From Spirochaetaceae bacterium (lineage in GTDB: Bacteria; Spirochaetota; Spirochaetia; Treponematales; Breznakiellaceae), in NCBI GenBank assembly GCA_031265635.1, contig JAISCK010000225.1, positions 1 through 8,139 of the forward strand: DNA of 8,139 nt, given 5' to 3'. Position 1 is the stretch's first letter. Every line of letters starts with the position of its first letter. Below, in pieces: positions 1 to 6,262 of this stretch. The notes below the pieces were generated by a model. The model made no database searches and was not told the origin of the DNA. It saw only the letters and a list, made by a program, of their open reading frames with translations. The translations under genes and the position numbers were made by a program.

Positions 1-2012
1 ACGTTAAGGTAAAACGCCTGCACGTATGGCCGGACTATGACCTGGCCCCTGCCTATGAACCGCGTTCTCCTGGTTCCCTGGTAGTAGATGCGGTAGGGGC
101 GGAGTTCGGCGGGGTCCTGGGCGAGAAAGTCCTGTTCAAAATGGCTGGGATAATACATGGGGCAGATGACATCCACATAGGGGGCGAGGAGTTCTACTTC
201 CTGGCCGGTACGCGCGCCGGTGCGGTACCAGCCGTTGGCCCCGTAAATGTCAATGGAAATGGGGGCGCGGATTCTGGAGCGCACATGGCGCAGGAACGAG
301 AGGACGGCGCTTTCCATGTCCATGCCGGGGTCCTTCCAGCGGTATACGGCGCTGGAGAGGTTTACCCCGTCGGTGGGAAAGCGTATGTAATCAAATTGAA
401 TTTCGTCAAAGCCCCGGCTTATGAGTTCTTCGGCGAGTTCGGCGGTGTATTCCCAGACTTCTTCCGAATACGGGTCAACCCAGCGTTCATCGTAATAGGT
501 CCTCAGTATTTCGTAACCGGGATCGTCCGCGGGAAGTATTTCCCTGAGCTGGGGGCCCTGGTCATCGTAGCTTTCACCGGGAGGCGCTTTCCTGCGCCGC
601 GTGTCGTAGTAGCCCGTCCAGGGTTTACCGGCGGCGTCCCAGACCGCGTATCTGCCGTTGTCCCGCCTTGCAAGCTCCGGGTCCTTAAAGACCACGATGC
701 GGGCAACGAGGTATATGCCCCGCTCTTTCATGGCGGCGGCAAAGCGCTCAAGGTCTACGGGCCTGAATACCCTTCCCCTGGAAAGCAGGGCCTGGTTACG
801 GGGGGTAAAGCGTAGTCTGCCGTAATCATCTTTCATGTCGATGACCGCCATGTTGAGATTCTTTTCCGACAGGATTCTGAGGTAGGGGGCCAGGCTGCTG
901 TCATCCATGGCGTGGTTCGCGGGGATATACAGACCTTCCCTGCCCAGGGCCTCCTGCCGTTCTGTCTGGGTGTTTCCCTTGAGGAGCCAGAGTTCCGAGA
1001 GGCCGAACCCGCCGTTAGGCGGCAGGACGTAGAGGCAGTTTAATTCCGAACCAATGGCGTTTCCCGCCCGGAAGAAAAGGTTGAGGAGGTCCCGGTGGCT
1101 TGTAAGCCCCTGTCCCGCGCGGTCAAGTTCGGCGATTTCACCTTCCCGTACAAAGCGTATGCTTTGCGATGAGACCGCGAGGGAATCGGCTGTTCCGAAA
1201 TCCGCGCCGTCTGACCAGAGGGCCGTAAAGGTTTTTGTTTCCCAGTCGAGGCGGTATATTCTTCCCCTGAATGTCTGGGAAACAAATATTTCAGCCGGGC
1301 CGGGAAGAGCCGGGGGAACAAAGGCGGCAATGTCCGATACTTCGTCCGGATTGCCGGTGGTCTCCATGGTTTCAAGGCCCTGGTTAAGCTCTTTCCATTC
1401 TGAACGCGGATTATCCGCTTCAATATAATGAATACCGTAAGTACTGTGCGAGACAAAGACCGTGAGCCCTTCTGCGGAACCCTGCGGGGAAGGTCCGGGC
1501 GAAGGTGCGTAGGGCATGGACGCTACGGCCACAGCCTTGATGCCGTTGGTTCTGTAGGGCGGCATGCCGAGGCTGCGCCAATTTTGTCCGGCGTCGCGGC
1601 TCAGGTACACCGCGTCCTTGACGGCGCAGACAAGTATATCGGGATTTTGGGGATGGACTTCCAGGTCCTTGATCTCCTGAATCGCGGATATAAAGCTCTT
1701 TGTTCCCCCTTCAAAAACCTTGATGGTCTTGACCGGAAGCCCCCGGTTCCCCGGTTCCCAGCTGAGGAGGTCCCGTGATACGCTTATGCCCTGATCGCCC
1801 AGTATGGCCCAGTAGGTTCCGGTAAAGAGAATTTTTTTGACCTGTCCTCCGGTCCAGACAGCGCCGGCCGCGCCGTAGCGGTTAATGCCGTAAAGGCCCC
1901 GGGATGTTCCGGCAAGATAGATCCAGGAATTTTGGGCGTCCAGAAAAGAACCGCATAACAAAAAGAAGCAGGCGCAGATGAAAAAACGCCGGGGGTTTCT
2001 TGTGGTGATCAT
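1..2012 (-). CDS. Secreted Asp-box propeller / DUF4015 putative glycosidase (3' end cut by window edge)
   Basis: The frame is open from ATG 2012 to base 1, giving 670 residues with no stop inside the window. Residues 1-27 look like a signal peptide: basic NPRR, a hydrophobic run FFICACFFLLCGSF, then LDA before QNS as a likely signal peptidase I site. Residues about 28-320 hold a degenerate beta-propeller with one clear Asp-box (SRDAGQNW, 138-145) and a weaker one near 79-85. From about 358 onward the sequence matches the DUF4015 (Pfam putative glycosyl hydrolase) pattern: GLYIPANHA, MAVIDMKDDYGRL, YLVARIVVFKDP, WVDPYSEEVWEY, FDEIQFDYIRFPTDG and VDVICPMYYPS. A segment of about 40 residues (466-508) between KPWTGYY and DERWVDP looks inserted relative to the family. 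The likely role is an exported or periplasmic carbohydrate-active or cell-envelope protein, but substrate and activity are unknown. A second ATG at 2021 is in frame (prefix MWF). Neither start has a good Shine-Dalgarno site, and an in-frame TGA lies just upstream. The family call is from recall of motifs; the propeller is inferred. Confidence 0.8.
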   Translation of the reverse strand, partial: MITTRNPRRFFICACFFLLCGSFLDAQNSWIYLAGTSRGLYGINRYGAAGAVWTGGQVKKILFTGTYWAILGDQGISVSRDLLSWEPGNRGLPVKTIKVFEGGTKSFISAIQEIKDLEVHPQNPDILVCAVKDAVYLSRDAGQNWRSLGMPPYRTNGIKAVAVASMPYAPSPGPSPQGSAEGLTVFVSHSTYGIHYIEADNPRSEWKELNQGLETMETTGNPDEVSDIAAFVPPALPGPAEIFVSQTFRGRIYRLDWETKTFTALWSDGADFGTADSLAVSSQSIRFVREGEIAELDRAGQGLTSHRDLLNLFFRAGNAIGSELNCLYVLPPNGGFGLSELWLLKGNTQTERQEALGREGLYIPANHAMDDSSLAPYLRILSEKNLNMAVIDMKDDYGRLRFTPRNQALLSRGRVFRPVDLERFAAAMKERGIYLVARIVVFKDPELARRDNGRYAVWDAAGKPWTGYYDTRRRKAPPGESYDDQGPQLREILPADDPGYEILRTYYDERWVDPYSEEVWEYTAELAEELISRGFDEIQFDYIRFPTDGVNLSSAVYRWKDPGMDMESAVLSFLRHVRSRIRAPISIDIYGANGWYRTGARTGQEVELLAPYVDVICPMYYPSHFEQDFLAQDPAELRPYRIYYQGTRRTRFIGRGQVIVRPYVQAFYLN
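1934..2012 (-). other. Signal peptide coding segment of the DUF4015 protein
   Basis: Residues 1-26 have the three-part layout of a Sec signal: a positively charged start (R5, R8, R9), a hydrophobic core at about 10-22, and a polar end with LDA before Q27. The cysteine at residue 20 is preceded by FLL, which lacks the small residue at -1 expected of a lipobox, so cleavage by signal peptidase I after A26 is favoured over lipidation. Spirochaete lipoboxes are relaxed, so a lipoprotein is not fully excluded. Confidence 0.65.
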
Positions 2013-2020
2013 GAACCACA
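2001..2020. promoter_or_regulatory. Inverted repeat TGTGGT-N8-ACCACA in the divergent promoter region
   Basis: A perfect 6-bp inverted repeat (arms 2001-2006 and 2015-2020) is separated by 8 bp. It covers the first codons of the DUF4015 gene and lies just upstream of the TATACT boxes that could serve pfk. The geometry suits a dimeric regulator that could touch both divergent genes. It does not fit the CRP pattern, whose spacer is shorter. A 6-bp match of this size can occur by chance, so this is only a candidate operator. Confidence 0.25.
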
Positions 2021-2028
2021 TAGTAGTG

Positions 2029-2052
2029 TATACTCAGGATGTTTGCTATACT
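2029..2052 (+). promoter_or_regulatory. Candidate -10 boxes for pfk (TATACT twice)
   Basis: Two copies of TATACT occur at 2029-2034 and 2047-2052, each one base from the bacterial -10 consensus TATAAT. Initiation a few bases downstream would give a leader of roughly 30-55 nt before the GTG at 2089. No convincing -35 box sits 16-18 bp upstream of either; TGATCA at 2006-2011 has the right spacing for the first but is a poor match. The first box lies in a GTATAC palindrome, so a minus-strand TATACA (2032-2027) could serve the divergent gene and give it almost no leader. Confidence 0.35.
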
Positions 2053-2076
2053 GCGCGGGCATACAATGCGGCGTAC

Positions 2077-2083
2077 AGAGGAG
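2077..2083 (+). promoter_or_regulatory. Shine-Dalgarno site of pfk (AGAGGAG), sets a GTG start
   Basis: AGAGGAG ends 5 bp before the GTG at 2089. It is the only strong ribosome binding site near the 5' end of this frame, and the GTG directly precedes the conserved N-terminus (KTFGILTAGGDCPGLN). It therefore decides the start against the in-frame ATG at 1978, which would add 37 unconserved residues and run into the divergent gene. Confidence 0.8.
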
Positions 2084-2088
2084 TCATC

Positions 2089-3180
2089 GTGGAAAAAAGC
2101 GTGACCAAAACGTTCGGCATACTTACTGCCGGCGGCGATTGTCCGGGCTTAAACGCGGCAATACGGGGCGTCTGCAGGGCGGCCCAGGACAAATACGGCA
2201 TGACCGTGGTCGGCATAGCCAACGGTTTTCTCGGCCTGATTAACCGGGAGACAAGGGTCCTCGAACCCAAGGATTTTTCCGGCATACTCACCAGGGGCGG
2301 CACCATACTGGGGGCAAGCAGGGAAAAGCCCTTTAAGGACAGGTTCCCCTATCCCTATAATCTTGAAAACGATAAGGTTGAAATTATCAAGGAAAATTAC
2401 CGGCAGCTTAATCTTGACTGCCTTGTGGTACTCGGCGGAAACGGAACCCTGTCCACGGGTTTCAGGCTTGCCCGCGAAGGGCTCAACGTGCTGGGGCTTC
2501 CCAAAACCATAGACAATGATATTGAAGGGACCGACCGTTCTTTTGGATTCAGCTCGGCGGTAGACATAGGGACCCAGGCCATAGACCGCCTCCATTCCAC
2601 GGCGACAAGCCACGGCAGGGTGATGGTGCTTGAGGTGATGGGCCACAAGACAGGCTGGCTTGCCCTTTATTCGGGAATAGCCGGCGGCGGCGATATCATC
2701 ATCATGCCCGAACTTCCCTATGACATTAAGGCCATAGCCAGGCACCTTGACGAAAGAGCCCAGGAAGGAAAGAGCTTTTCCATTGTGGTGGTGGCCGAGG
2801 GCAGCCTCTCCGCCGGGGAAGCCCTGATGGATAAAAAAGAAAGAAAAAAATACAGGGAACGCATGGCCTTTCCTTCCATCGGGTACAGGCTCGCGAAGGA
2901 GATAGAAGACGAGACCGGCGTGGAAACCAGGGCCACGGTACTCGGCTACATACAGCGGGGAGGCATGCCCAGCGCCGCCGACCGTGTACTGGCCACAAGC
3001 CTTGGCACCGCGGCATCCGATCTTCTTGCCCGGGGTGAGTACGGCCGCATGGTGAGTATCAGGGGCGACCGCATTGATTCCGTGGATTTAAGCGTTCCCG
3101 CCGAAACAACCAGAACCGTCCCCAAAGACTACTATATGCTGGACACAGCCGTCTCTGTGGGGACCTGCCTCGGCGTTTAG
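2089..3180 (+). CDS. pfk: 6-phosphofructokinase, mixed ATP/PPi group
   Basis: Phosphorylates fructose 6-phosphate to fructose 1,6-bisphosphate in cytosolic glycolysis, using ATP or pyrophosphate. With the GTG start it has 363 residues, longer than the roughly 320 of E. coli PfkA and in the range of the mixed-substrate PFK group. Visible motifs are the nucleotide/PPi loop GGDCPGLN (15-22), GGNGT (116-120), the catalytic loop PKTIDND (138-144, D142 as general base), MGHKTGW (184-190, the MGR equivalent), VVAEG (234-238) and LGYIQRGGMPSAADR (285-299). The donor-specificity positions are mixed. The residue matching E. coli G104 is Gly, as in ATP enzymes, and the residue matching G124 is Lys139, as in PPi enzymes. 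Asn118 stands where the Mg-binding Asp103 normally sits. Trypanosomal and plant ATP-dependent PFKs also combine Gly104 with Lys124, so ATP use is somewhat favoured, but the donor cannot be settled from sequence. The gene is monocistronic here, with no obvious terminator after the stop. Confidence 0.93.
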   Translation: MEKSVTKTFGILTAGGDCPGLNAAIRGVCRAAQDKYGMTVVGIANGFLGLINRETRVLEPKDFSGILTRGGTILGASREKPFKDRFPYPYNLENDKVEIIKENYRQLNLDCLVVLGGNGTLSTGFRLAREGLNVLGLPKTIDNDIEGTDRSFGFSSAVDIGTQAIDRLHSTATSHGRVMVLEVMGHKTGWLALYSGIAGGGDIIIMPELPYDIKAIARHLDERAQEGKSFSIVVVAEGSLSAGEALMDKKERKKYRERMAFPSIGYRLAKEIEDETGVETRATVLGYIQRGGMPSAADRVLATSLGTAASDLLARGEYGRMVSIRGDRIDSVDLSVPAETTRTVPKDYYMLDTAVSVGTCLGV

Positions 3181-3197
3181 GCCCGGCGGAACCTCTG
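3181..3197. other. 17-bp convergent spacer between pfk and accA, no terminator seen
   Basis: The stop codons of pfk (plus) and accA (minus) are separated by 17 bp. I see no stem followed by a T-run on either strand here or in the adjoining ends of the genes. Transcripts may therefore end inside the opposite gene or rely on Rho. Confidence 0.6.
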
Positions 3198-4115
3198 TCA
3201 TTCTTTCCAGTGGCCCGCTTTCTGTATCTTGAGGTTGCGGTAACGGACCAGGACTTCGGGATTGCGGCCGCAGAGGCTGTAAAGATCGTTTACCAGTATG
3301 TCCTTGATGGTCTTTGCCATAGCTCCGGGGTCGCAGTGTGCGCCGCCTTCGGGCTCCGCGATGATGCCGTTTATTACTTTGAATTCAAGCAGATCGGAAC
3401 TGGTTATTTTGAGCATAGCCGCGGCGTCCTTGGCCCTTGTGGCGTCCCTGAGCAGTATGGAAGCGCAGCCTTCCGGGCTGATTACCGAATAGATGGCATT
3501 CTCAAGCATGTAGATTTTGTCGCCCACCGAGATACCCAGGGCGCCTCCTGAACCGCCTTCGCCTATGATGATGCAGATGATGGGTGTTTTAAGCTGGCTG
3601 AAATCCCTGAGGTTATGCGCTATGGCTTCGCCTATGCCCCGCTCCTCCGCGCCGAGTCCGGGATAGGCCCCTGCCGTGTCCACAAAGGTAATGATGGGCC
3701 GCCGGAATTTTTCGGCTTCCCTGGCGAGGCGCAGGGCCTTGCGGTAGCCTTCGGGATTTGCCATGCCGTGGTTGCGGCGCATATTCTCCTTGAGGGTGCG
3801 GCCTTTCTGGCTGGCGATGACAGTAACCGGCCTTCCGTCAAGAAAACCAAGGCCGCCTATGATGGACGGGTCGTCGCCGTAGCAGCGGTCCCCGTGGAGT
3901 TCCATAAAATTGTCAAAGATACGGTTAATATAATCAAGAGAATAGGGCCGCTCGGGATGCCGGGCAAGTTCGACCCGCCTCCATGTTGCCTCGGTGCGGG
4001 AGCCTGAGAGGATTTTTTTTTCAAGCTGGGCCAGTTCTTCCCTGGCGTCAAGACCCGACGCTTCGGCAAGGGTCCTGAATTCCTGCAATTTTTTTTTCAG
4101 TGTTTCGGTGTTCAT
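3198..4115 (-). CDS. accA: Acetyl-CoA carboxylase carboxyltransferase, alpha subunit
   Basis: With AccD it forms the carboxyltransferase that moves CO2 from carboxybiotin on AccB to acetyl-CoA, giving malonyl-CoA. The 305 residues are slightly shorter than E. coli AccA. An N-terminal helical segment (1-55) is followed by the crotonase-fold carboxyltransferase domain: YINRIFDNFMELHGDR (62-77), SQKGRTLKENMRRNHGM (102-118), FVDTAGAYPGLGAEERG (144-160), GEGGSGGALGISVGDK (185-200, oxyanion-hole glycines) and SPEGCASILLRD (213-224). The start at 4115 has GGAGG 4 bp upstream and begins with the family-typical MNTETLKKKLQEF; the in-frame ATG at 4148 would add 11 unrelated residues and extend the overlap with accD. 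The start overlaps the accD stop as ATGA, indicating translational coupling and matched alpha/beta amounts. It is the last gene of the operon and converges with pfk. Confidence 0.96.
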   Translation of the reverse strand: MNTETLKKKLQEFRTLAEASGLDAREELAQLEKKILSGSRTEATWRRVELARHPERPYSLDYINRIFDNFMELHGDRCYGDDPSIIGGLGFLDGRPVTVIASQKGRTLKENMRRNHGMANPEGYRKALRLAREAEKFRRPIITFVDTAGAYPGLGAEERGIGEAIAHNLRDFSQLKTPIICIIIGEGGSGGALGISVGDKIYMLENAIYSVISPEGCASILLRDATRAKDAAAMLKITSSDLLEFKVINGIIAEPEGGAHCDPGAMAKTIKDILVNDLYSLCGRNPEVLVRYRNLKIQKAGHWKE

Positions 4116-4948
4116 ACATCCTCCGGCCTTGACGGAGTAGTGCCCCATCCGCTTTTATGAAGGTCTATCAGCGTAGCAAGGGTCCTGCGCTGATCTTTGC
4201 GGGGAACAATCATGTCGGTAAATCCCTTTTCAAGTTGAAACTCGGCTTTCTGAAAACCCTCAGGCAGGGTCTGGCGTATGGTCCCTTCAATAACCCTGGG
4301 GCCGGCAAAACCGATGAGGGCGCCGGGTTCGGCCATGATGATGTCGGCCAGCATGGCGAATGACGCGGTAACGCCTCCTGTCGTGGGGTCGCAGAGTACC
4401 GCAAAAAAGGGAACGCCCGCCCTGTCAAGTTCCGCCGCCGCGCTTGAGGTCTTGGCCATCTGGAGCAGGGAGAAGATTCCTTCCTGCATGCGGGCTCCTC
4501 CCGAATTGGTGTACAGGATGACCGGAAGTTTTTCTTCCGCGCCTTTGCGGAGGGCCCTGCTTACCTTTTCTCCCACCACGGAACCCATGGAACCTCCCAT
4601 AAAATTGAAGGACATGAGGCCGAGTATGGCGGCCCTGCCTTCTATGGCGCAGGTCCCGGTGATAACCGCGTCTTTCATCCGCGCCTTGGCCTCGGCTTCC
4701 GAAAGTTTTTCCTCATAGCCCATGAGGTCTATGGGATTAAGGGAACTGAGGGTGGCGGAAATTTCGCTGAAACTTCCCGGATCGGTAAGATAGGCTATAC
4801 GTTCCACAGGTTCCATGCGGTAATGGAAGCCGCAGCCCGGACAGGTATTGAGTTTTGTTTGTATGGCTTCATCCTGGTACTGGGCGCCGCAGGCCGGGCA
4901 GGGTTCCGGGTGTGTTTTTACGGCTTCTTCGCCGGTGTTATTCGACAT
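4112..4948 (-). CDS. accD: Acetyl-CoA carboxylase carboxyltransferase, beta subunit
   Basis: Beta subunit of the carboxyltransferase half of acetyl-CoA carboxylase, partner of AccA. The 278 residues carry an N-terminal zinc ribbon, CPAC (17-20) and CPGC (36-39), with the same 15-residue spacing between the pairs as E. coli AccD. The carboxyltransferase domain follows, with FNFMGGSMGSVVGEK (114-128), NSGGARMQEG (148-157), DPTTGGVTASFA (187-198) and FAGPRVIEGTIRQTLPEGFQ (214-233). The ATG at 4948 has AGGA 8 bp upstream and starts 10 residues or so before the zinc ribbon, as usual. The longer in-frame ATG at 5128 would only translate the alternative frame of accC and is rejected. The gene overlaps the end of accC by 11 bp and the start of accA by 4 bp, so all three are probably translationally coupled. 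Confidence 0.96.
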   Translation of the reverse strand: MSNNTGEEAVKTHPEPCPACGAQYQDEAIQTKLNTCPGCGFHYRMEPVERIAYLTDPGSFSEISATLSSLNPIDLMGYEEKLSEAEAKARMKDAVITGTCAIEGRAAILGLMSFNFMGGSMGSVVGEKVSRALRKGAEEKLPVILYTNSGGARMQEGIFSLLQMAKTSSAAAELDRAGVPFFAVLCDPTTGGVTASFAMLADIIMAEPGALIGFAGPRVIEGTIRQTLPEGFQKAEFQLEKGFTDMIVPRKDQRRTLATLIDLHKSGWGTTPSRPEDV

Positions 4949-6260
4949 GTTTTGTTTCCTTTTCAATATTTTGATAATATGAAGTCCCGAAATTTCCCGA
5001 ACGGAAAACAGGATCTTTAATAATGCGGAGCTGCTGCTCCCTGTTGGTTTTGACGCCTTCGATAACAAGCTCGCCGAGGGCCCGTTCCATGCGGCGTAAC
5101 GCTCTTTCCCTGTCCGGGGCGTGGACAATGAGTTTGGCCATCATGGCATCATAGTAGGGAAGAACGGCATAGCCCCGGTACAGGAAGGAATCAAAACGCA
5201 CGCCGGGGCCTCCGGGAATTTCGAGGCGGCTTACGGTTCCGGGAGAGAGGGCGTTGATTCTGCACTCCATGGCCCAGCCCTCAAGGCGCGGATTTTTTAT
5301 TTCGTCAGTCCTGTTTCCCGTACAGGCCAATAGCTGCGCCCGTATGATGTCCGTGCCGGAAACCATCTCGCTCACCGGATGTTCAACCTGAACCCTGGCG
5401 TTGACTTCCATAAAATAAAAACTGTTTCCCTCGACAAGGAATTCTATGGTCCCCGCTCCCCTGTAGCCCAATTCGCGGAACATTTTTACCGCGCCCCTGG
5501 TCATGCGTTTTCTCATCTTTAAGTCCACTCCGGGGGAGGGGCTTTCTTCTATCAGCTTCTGGTGATTTTGCTGAACAGAACAGTCCCGTTCCCCAAGAAC
5601 CGCCACCGATGATCCGGCGATGATCTGAAGCTCCACATGGCGGGGGTTTTCCAGATAGCGCTCGATATACACCGAGCCGTCGGAAAAATTCGCCTCGGCC
5701 TCGGCCTTTGCCAGGGAAAGATTCGAGCCAAGCTCGGAAGGCGAGCGGACTATGCGCATGCCCTTGCCGCCGCCGCCTGACGCCGCCTTGATGATTACCG
5801 GATAGCCAAGATCCGCCGCGGCTTTTTTTGCCGCGTCTTCCCCGGCAACGGCCCCCTCGGTCCCCGGCGTTACCGGCAGGCCGAAACGCTTTGCCGTAAG
5901 CCTGGCCTTGACCTTGTCGCCGAGCAGTTCTATAACCTCGGGATCAGGGCCGATAAAAATGAGCCCCCTGTCCCTGACCATGCGGGCAAATTCGGCGTTT
6001 TCGGAAAGAAAGCCCACCCCGGGATGTACGGCCTCGCAGCCGGTATTCAGCGCCGCCATGATGAGGTTGTTCCGTACAAGATAACTTTGGGCCGAGGGAG
6101 GGGGGCCTATACAGACCGCCTGATCGGCAAGGCGTACATGGAGGCTGTCCCGGTCGGCGGTGGAATAAACCGCCACGGTTTCTATGCCCATTTCCCCGCA
6201 AGTCCTGATGATCCTGACGGCGATTTCTCCCCTGTTGGCGATTAAAAGGCGTTTAATCAA
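4938..6260 (-). CDS. accC: Acetyl-CoA carboxylase, biotin carboxylase subunit (TTG start)
   Basis: Uses ATP and bicarbonate to carboxylate the biotin on AccB. The 440 residues are close to the usual 445-450. It has an N-terminal biotin-carboxylase domain (KRLLIANRGEIAVRIIR, 3-19), an ATP-grasp domain with the glycine loop KAASGGGGKGMRIV (158-171) and a C-terminal domain with CRINALSP (333-340) and YYDAMMAKLIVHAPDRERAL (369-388). Residues matching the E. coli catalytic set are present: K116, K158, H233, K235, E273, E285, N287, R289 and R334. Where E. coli has Gln-Arg-Arg-His, this protein has QQNH (230-233), a modest departure. The start codon is TTG, two bases after the accB stop TAG. The homologous N-terminus (MFKKILIANRGEIA type) leaves no other sensible start. 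The only Shine-Dalgarno-like stretch, AGGGTG, is 14 bp away, so reinitiation after accB is likely. Confidence 0.96.
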   Translation of the reverse strand: MIKRLLIANRGEIAVRIIRTCGEMGIETVAVYSTADRDSLHVRLADQAVCIGPPPSAQSYLVRNNLIMAALNTGCEAVHPGVGFLSENAEFARMVRDRGLIFIGPDPEVIELLGDKVKARLTAKRFGLPVTPGTEGAVAGEDAAKKAAADLGYPVIIKAASGGGGKGMRIVRSPSELGSNLSLAKAEAEANFSDGSVYIERYLENPRHVELQIIAGSSVAVLGERDCSVQQNHQKLIEESPSPGVDLKMRKRMTRGAVKMFRELGYRGAGTIEFLVEGNSFYFMEVNARVQVEHPVSEMVSGTDIIRAQLLACTGNRTDEIKNPRLEGWAMECRINALSPGTVSRLEIPGGPGVRFDSFLYRGYAVLPYYDAMMAKLIVHAPDRERALRRMERALGELVIEGVKTNREQQLRIIKDPVFRSGNFGTSYYQNIEKETKHVE

Positions 6261-6262
6261 AA

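Noticed and set aside
141..815. 224-residue plus-strand open frame
   Set aside because: It lies fully antisense to the DUF4015 coding frame, which has clear family motifs there; its own translation shows no recognisable fold and is a by-product of G+C-rich codons.
1460..1510. Pro/Ser/Gly-rich tract (APSPGPSPQGS) as a trace of a translated palindromic repeat
   Set aside because: The underlying DNA has only short imperfect symmetries and no second copy in the window; a flexible loop in the propeller explains it.
1040..1778. Several 110-140 residue open frames on both strands (1040-1456, 1054-1428, 1428-1778)
   Set aside because: All overlap the propeller part of the minus-strand DUF4015 gene in other frames and lack any motif or ribosome site of note.
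1950..1956. Lipobox at Cys20 of the DUF4015 protein
   Set aside because: The residues before the cysteine are Phe-Leu-Leu, with no small residue at -1; an LDA/QN signal peptidase I site follows shortly after.
2001..2020. CRP or catabolite-control site
   Set aside because: The arms TGTGG and CCACA are too far apart for CRP, and the centre does not match a cre box.
1978..2088. In-frame ATG at 1978 as the start of pfk
   Set aside because: It would add 37 unconserved residues and overlap the divergent gene; the GTG at 2089 has a strong Shine-Dalgarno site and matches the family N-terminus.
2149..2745. 198-residue minus-strand open frame inside pfk
   Set aside because: Antisense shadow of a well-conserved phosphofructokinase; no motif of its own.
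3615..4007. 130-residue plus-strand open frame over accA, and similar ones at 4278-4718, 6480-6833 and 7369-7890
   Set aside because: Each is antisense to a gene with strong family motifs and shows no independent evidence of coding.
4116..4148. Longer accA from the ATG at 4148
   Set aside because: The extra 11 residues are the accD C-terminus read in another frame; ATG 4115 has GGAGG just upstream.
4949..5128. Longer accD from the ATG at 5128
   Set aside because: The added 60 residues translate the wrong frame of accC and are Ser/Lys-rich without conservation; the start at 4948 has a ribosome site and precedes the zinc ribbon.
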